Assembly: GCA_007116605.1 (NCBI GenBank)
Contig: SKID01000014.1
Coordinates: forward strand, 1 to 7,380
Source: Tissierellia bacterium
GTDB lineage: Bacteria > Bacillota > Clostridia > Tissierellales > Dethiosulfatibacteraceae
Reading direction: 5' to 3'
Length of the DNA stretch: 7,380 nt
Under the pieces are notes generated by a model. That model made no database searches and had not been told where the DNA came from. It was given only the letters and a program-made list of their open reading frames with translations. Each line of letters starts with the position of its first letter. The stretch's first letter is position 1. Position numbers and translations under genes: made by a program. Positions 5,078 through 7,380 of this stretch are shown piece by piece.

Positions 5078-5692
5078 TTAAAAAGGAGACAGTGATAAAA
5101 TATGGGCTTCAGATTTAATGGCTTTTTCTTCAACCTGCTGAACCTTTTGTCTCATTTCAGAAACAAATTCCTCATCTTTAATAGAATCTAAATTTATTTT
5201 AACATTTAGCAATGCCGATAATACCGCTGTTCTTGCTGTCATTGCAGAAACAAGTCCATCTGTAACTGCATTAGAATTTCCTTTTTTCACCACTTCTTCT
5301 GCTAATGCCATGATACTATAGGCTTTTTCAGCAATTTCATAAGGTACGATTGCAGCTGATTTTAGACCTTCTTGTATACTAGCTGTTCTTTGTTGCTTCT
5401 CTTCATCTGTTTCTTTTGGAAGTTTAAAAGCATCCATCACCAAATTAAAGGCATCGCAATCTTTTTCTATTAGATCTAGCATATCTACTCTAATCTTTTC
5501 AGCTTTTTCTAAAACCTCTTGCATTTCTTGCTCTACTTCAACATATTTCTTTTTACCAATTGTTAAGTTGGCAACCATAGCTGTTAAAGCCGCCGACAAA
5601 GAACCACACACTGCAGCAATGCTTCCTCCACCAGGGACCGGAGCATCTGATGCCGTATCTTTACTAAATTGTTCTAATGTTAAATTTTTCAT
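5078..5692 (-). CDS. fchA: FchA, formiminotetrahydrofolate cyclodeaminase
   Basis: This 204-residue protein belongs to the cyclodeaminase family that forms the C-terminal domain of vertebrate FTCD. Here it is a separate polypeptide, as in purine- and histidine-degrading Clostridia. It would convert 5-formimino-THF to 5,10-methenyl-THF plus ammonia (EC 4.3.1.4). Databases often label such proteins methenyltetrahydrofolate cyclohydrolase. Visible family motifs are APVPGGGSIAA (about residues 17-27), IEKDCDAFNLVMDAF (75-89) and KGNSNAVTDGLVSA (137-150). The rest is long helices, as expected for this all-helical fold. The ATG start has AAGGAG eight bases upstream. It starts 31 bp after hutI and so is probably in the same transcript. 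With FtcD encoded in the same cluster, the formimino group of histidine is salvaged into the folate pool. I am sure of the family; the exact activity is inferred from context. Confidence 0.92.
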   Translation of the reverse strand: MKNLTLEQFSKDTASDAPVPGGGSIAAVCGSLSAALTAMVANLTIGKKKYVEVEQEMQEVLEKAEKIRVDMLDLIEKDCDAFNLVMDAFKLPKETDEEKQQRTASIQEGLKSAAIVPYEIAEKAYSIMALAEEVVKKGNSNAVTDGLVSAMTARTAVLSALLNVKINLDSIKDEEFVSEMRQKVQQVEEKAIKSEAHILSLSPF

Positions 5693-5723
5693 TACATTAT
5701 CTCCTTATCTCTTTTCTTATAGA

Positions 5724-6974
5724 TTATTTTTCCCAAACGATGGCACCTGATTTAATTACTGTTTTCACGATATTCATACCAATATGATAAGGTAAGAAAT
5801 GGTATGATGGAAAGTCTAATATAATCATGTCTGCCTTCTTACCCACTTCTAAGCTTCCTATTTCTTTTTCTCTCGCAATGGCTGCAGCTCCGTTTATAGT
5901 CAGAGCAGAAATAATTTCTTCAGTCCTCATATCCATGTAAAGTGCTGCTAGTGCAATAATTAATGGCACTGAATGCGTAAAACAGCTCCCAGGGTTTAAA
6001 TCCGTTGCCAAAGCCACTGCACATCCTTTGTCAATCATTTTTCTAGCTGGAGCATAGTGTTCTTTTAAACTGAAAGCTGTGCCTGGAAGGAGTGTGGCAA
6101 TTACACCATTTTCTGCAAGTTGTGCTATCCCTGTATCTGATGCTTGTAACAAATGATCAGCAGATACTGCATTGAGTTCGGCTGCTAGTTCAGCACCCCC
6201 TAATTGCACAATCTCATCTGCATGTAATTTCGCTTTTAATCCTAATCTTTGAGCCGCTTTTAAAAATCTTCTAGACTGCTCTATAGAAAACACATTGTCT
6301 TCACAAAAAATATCTGCAAATTCAGCGAGCTTTTTCTCAGCCACTATTGGTAAAACTTCATTAATCTGAAAATCAATAAATTCATCTTCTTTGCCTTTAT
6401 AGTGCTTTTCAACAGCATGGGGTCCTAGAAAAGTCGTTGCAATATCAATGTCTTTTCTTGATTTTTTAATTATTGCCATGGCTTCTAACTGTCTAATTTC
6501 TGTATCTTTATCTAATCCATATCCACTTTTACCTTCAACAGTGGTCACACCCAGCTTAATCATTTCATCTAATCTTGCATTGCCTGCTTCTATTAATGTC
6601 TCTAAGGTGGCTTCTCTCGTTGCTTTAACTGAGCTGACTATGCCACCACCTCGTTTCATTATATCCATGTAGTTATCGCCTCTTAAACGCCAAGAAAATT
6701 CTTCTGCACGATAACCTCCAAAAATGAAATGGGTATGTGAGTCGACAAAACCTGGCATCACAGTATGACCACCTGCATCTACAAGCTCATACTCTTTTAA
6801 ATTGATTTGACTTAATAGTGCCTCTTGTTTGCCAACATAGGTGATTGTATCATTTTCTATCATCACAGCACCATTTTCAATGACTTGCAAATCCATCATC
6901 TCTTGACCAAATTTTGGACTTCTGCCTGAACAAGTAACTACTTCTGATGCATTTAAAATCAACTTCTTTTTCAT
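5724..6974 (-). CDS. hutI: HutI, imidazolonepropionase
   Basis: HutI (EC 3.5.2.7) hydrolyses 4-imidazolone-5-propanoate to N-formimino-L-glutamate, the third step of histidine degradation. The protein is a metal-dependent amidohydrolase. The metal ligands are visible in MPGFVDSHTHFIFGG (His80, His82), KLHADEIV (His251) and the Asp of ALATDLNPGSCFTH (Asp325). The family signatures EGKSGYGLD (about 147-155), TFLGPHAVE (His186) and SADHLL (His274) are also present. The C-terminal EVGKKADMIILD segment is the usual return to the composite beta domain. I choose ATG 6974 (416 aa, B. subtilis about 421): GGAG lies seven bases upstream and the MKKKLIL start fits the family. The open frame extends to a TTG at 7007, but that lies inside a 12-bp palindrome. 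It follows ftcD by 48 bp and precedes fchA by 31 bp. Confidence 0.97.
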   Translation of the reverse strand: MKKKLILNASEVVTCSGRSPKFGQEMMDLQVIENGAVMIENDTITYVGKQEALLSQINLKEYELVDAGGHTVMPGFVDSHTHFIFGGYRAEEFSWRLRGDNYMDIMKRGGGIVSSVKATREATLETLIEAGNARLDEMIKLGVTTVEGKSGYGLDKDTEIRQLEAMAIIKKSRKDIDIATTFLGPHAVEKHYKGKEDEFIDFQINEVLPIVAEKKLAEFADIFCEDNVFSIEQSRRFLKAAQRLGLKAKLHADEIVQLGGAELAAELNAVSADHLLQASDTGIAQLAENGVIATLLPGTAFSLKEHYAPARKMIDKGCAVALATDLNPGSCFTHSVPLIIALAALYMDMRTEEIISALTINGAAAIAREKEIGSLEVGKKADMIILDFPSYHFLPYHIGMNIVKTVIKSGAIVWEK

Positions 6975-6994
6975 AGGATCTCTCCTTTCTTTTG

Positions 6995-7020
6995 ATAAGG
7001 TGCTCAAATGAGCACCTTAT
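6995..7020. repeat. Perfect 12-bp inverted repeat between ftcD and hutI
   Basis: ATAAGGTGCTCA (6995-7006) and TGAGCACCTTAT (7009-7020) form a perfect 12-bp stem with only two bases between. It starts two bases beyond the ftcD stop codon and ends 20 bases before the hutI start. In the transcribed (minus) direction it is followed by CAAAAG, not a T run, so it is not a normal terminator. On the plus strand it is followed by TTATTATTAT. It may protect the 3' end of ftcD mRNA, mark a processing site, or be a protein-binding palindrome. Confidence 0.8.
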
Positions 7021-7022
7021 TA

Positions 7023-7380
7023 TTATAATCTTGTCTCAAGGACTTGGTCAATGGAGAAGTTTTCGAGCCCTAAGTAATATTCAGCAGTATCTACTAATGA
7101 TTGCATCGGTACTAATCCTACAATCTCACTGCCGATGACATTAACGCCATAGCGTTTACATTCCATTTTAACCGTCTCAAACACTCTATAGATAGATGTT
7201 TTAGAATAGTCAGTTAAATTCATTGAGACTTCAACAATTTTACGATCTTCTAACTCTATACCTATTGCTTTACAATATCTAAAGCCGCCACTTAAATATC
7301 GAATTTGTTTAGAAATACGATTAGCAATTTCAATGTTATTTGTGTCTAGCTTTATATTGTATGCAATTAATGGCATTCTC
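7023..7380 (-). CDS. ftcD: FtcD, glutamate formiminotransferase (C-terminal part)
   Basis: The visible 119 residues are the C-terminal part of glutamate formimidoyltransferase (EC 2.1.2.5), normally about 300 aa. It transfers the formimino group from formiminoglutamate to tetrahydrofolate and releases glutamate. The family-typical C-terminal subdomain is recognisable: RMPLIAYNIKLDT at the left edge of what is seen, VSMNLTDYSKTSIYRVFETVK in the middle and GSEIVGLVPMQSL near the end, closing with the typical QVLETRL. The frame remains open to the window edge. The Met at 7376 is internal (it aligns to the interior strand of the family), so the true start is outside. The cyclodeaminase domain is not fused here, because the gene stops at 7023 and fchA supplies it separately. 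It is the most upstream visible hut gene. Confidence 0.93.
   Translation of the reverse strand, partial: RMPLIAYNIKLDTNNIEIANRISKQIRYLSGGFRYCKAIGIELEDRKIVEVSMNLTDYSKTSIYRVFETVKMECKRYGVNVIGSEIVGLVPMQSLVDTAEYYLGLENFSIDQVLETRL

Noticed and set aside
5068..5084. Small TCCTT-TTT-AAGGA hairpin at the fchA stop as a terminator
   Set aside because: The stem has only five pairs and there is no T run after it on the minus strand.
6975..7007. TTG 7007 as the hutI start, adding 11 residues
   Set aside because: The extension begins in the 12-bp palindrome and has no ribosome binding site, whereas ATG 6974 has GGAG at 7-nt spacing.

Overview
The window looks like a chromosomal segment from a low-GC, spore-forming Firmicute of the class Clostridia. 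The evidence is AT-rich DNA, strong AGGAG-type ribosome binding sites, TTG and GTG starts, a spoVG-purR-murC neighbourhood and a HutP-type histidine regulator. An Alkaliphilus-like relative is my guess from gene order and content, not something the sequence proves. There are eight protein-coding genes. Seven are complete and one (ftcD) runs off the right edge. I see no tRNA, rRNA, CRISPR array or transposase.

Left part (1-2720), housekeeping: spoVG and purR lie on the minus strand (purR upstream of spoVG) and murC is on the plus strand. The 150-bp region between purR and murC is a divergent promoter region. It holds a near-consensus purR promoter (TTGAGA-N17-TATAAT) flanked by two inverted CGAA-core boxes that resemble PurBoxes, which suggests PurR autoregulation. 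It also holds an extended -10 promoter for murC. In Bacillus subtilis yabJ sits between purR and spoVG; here it is absent and spoVG appears to have its own promoter.

Middle (2721-2875): a 155-bp gap between convergent murC and hutH, packed with consecutive hairpins. The last one, read from the minus strand, carries a T-rich tail and probably ends the hut transcript.

Right part (2876-7380), histidine degradation on the minus strand, in transcription order ftcD (partial) - hutI - fchA - hutP - hutH. HutH deaminates histidine to urocanate. HutI opens imidazolonepropionate to formiminoglutamate. FtcD moves the formimino group to tetrahydrofolate, yielding glutamate. FchA deaminates formimino-THF to methenyl-THF. 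Urocanase (hutU) is not in the window and must lie beyond the right edge or elsewhere.

The most striking element is the hutP-hutH gap. It holds a strong internal promoter, then four NAG triplets spaced exactly 4 nt apart (the kind of RNA site HutP hexamers bind), then a long hairpin with a seven-U tail. This reads as a HutP/L-histidine antitermination switch controlling hutH specifically, from a promoter downstream of hutP rather than upstream of it as in B. subtilis.
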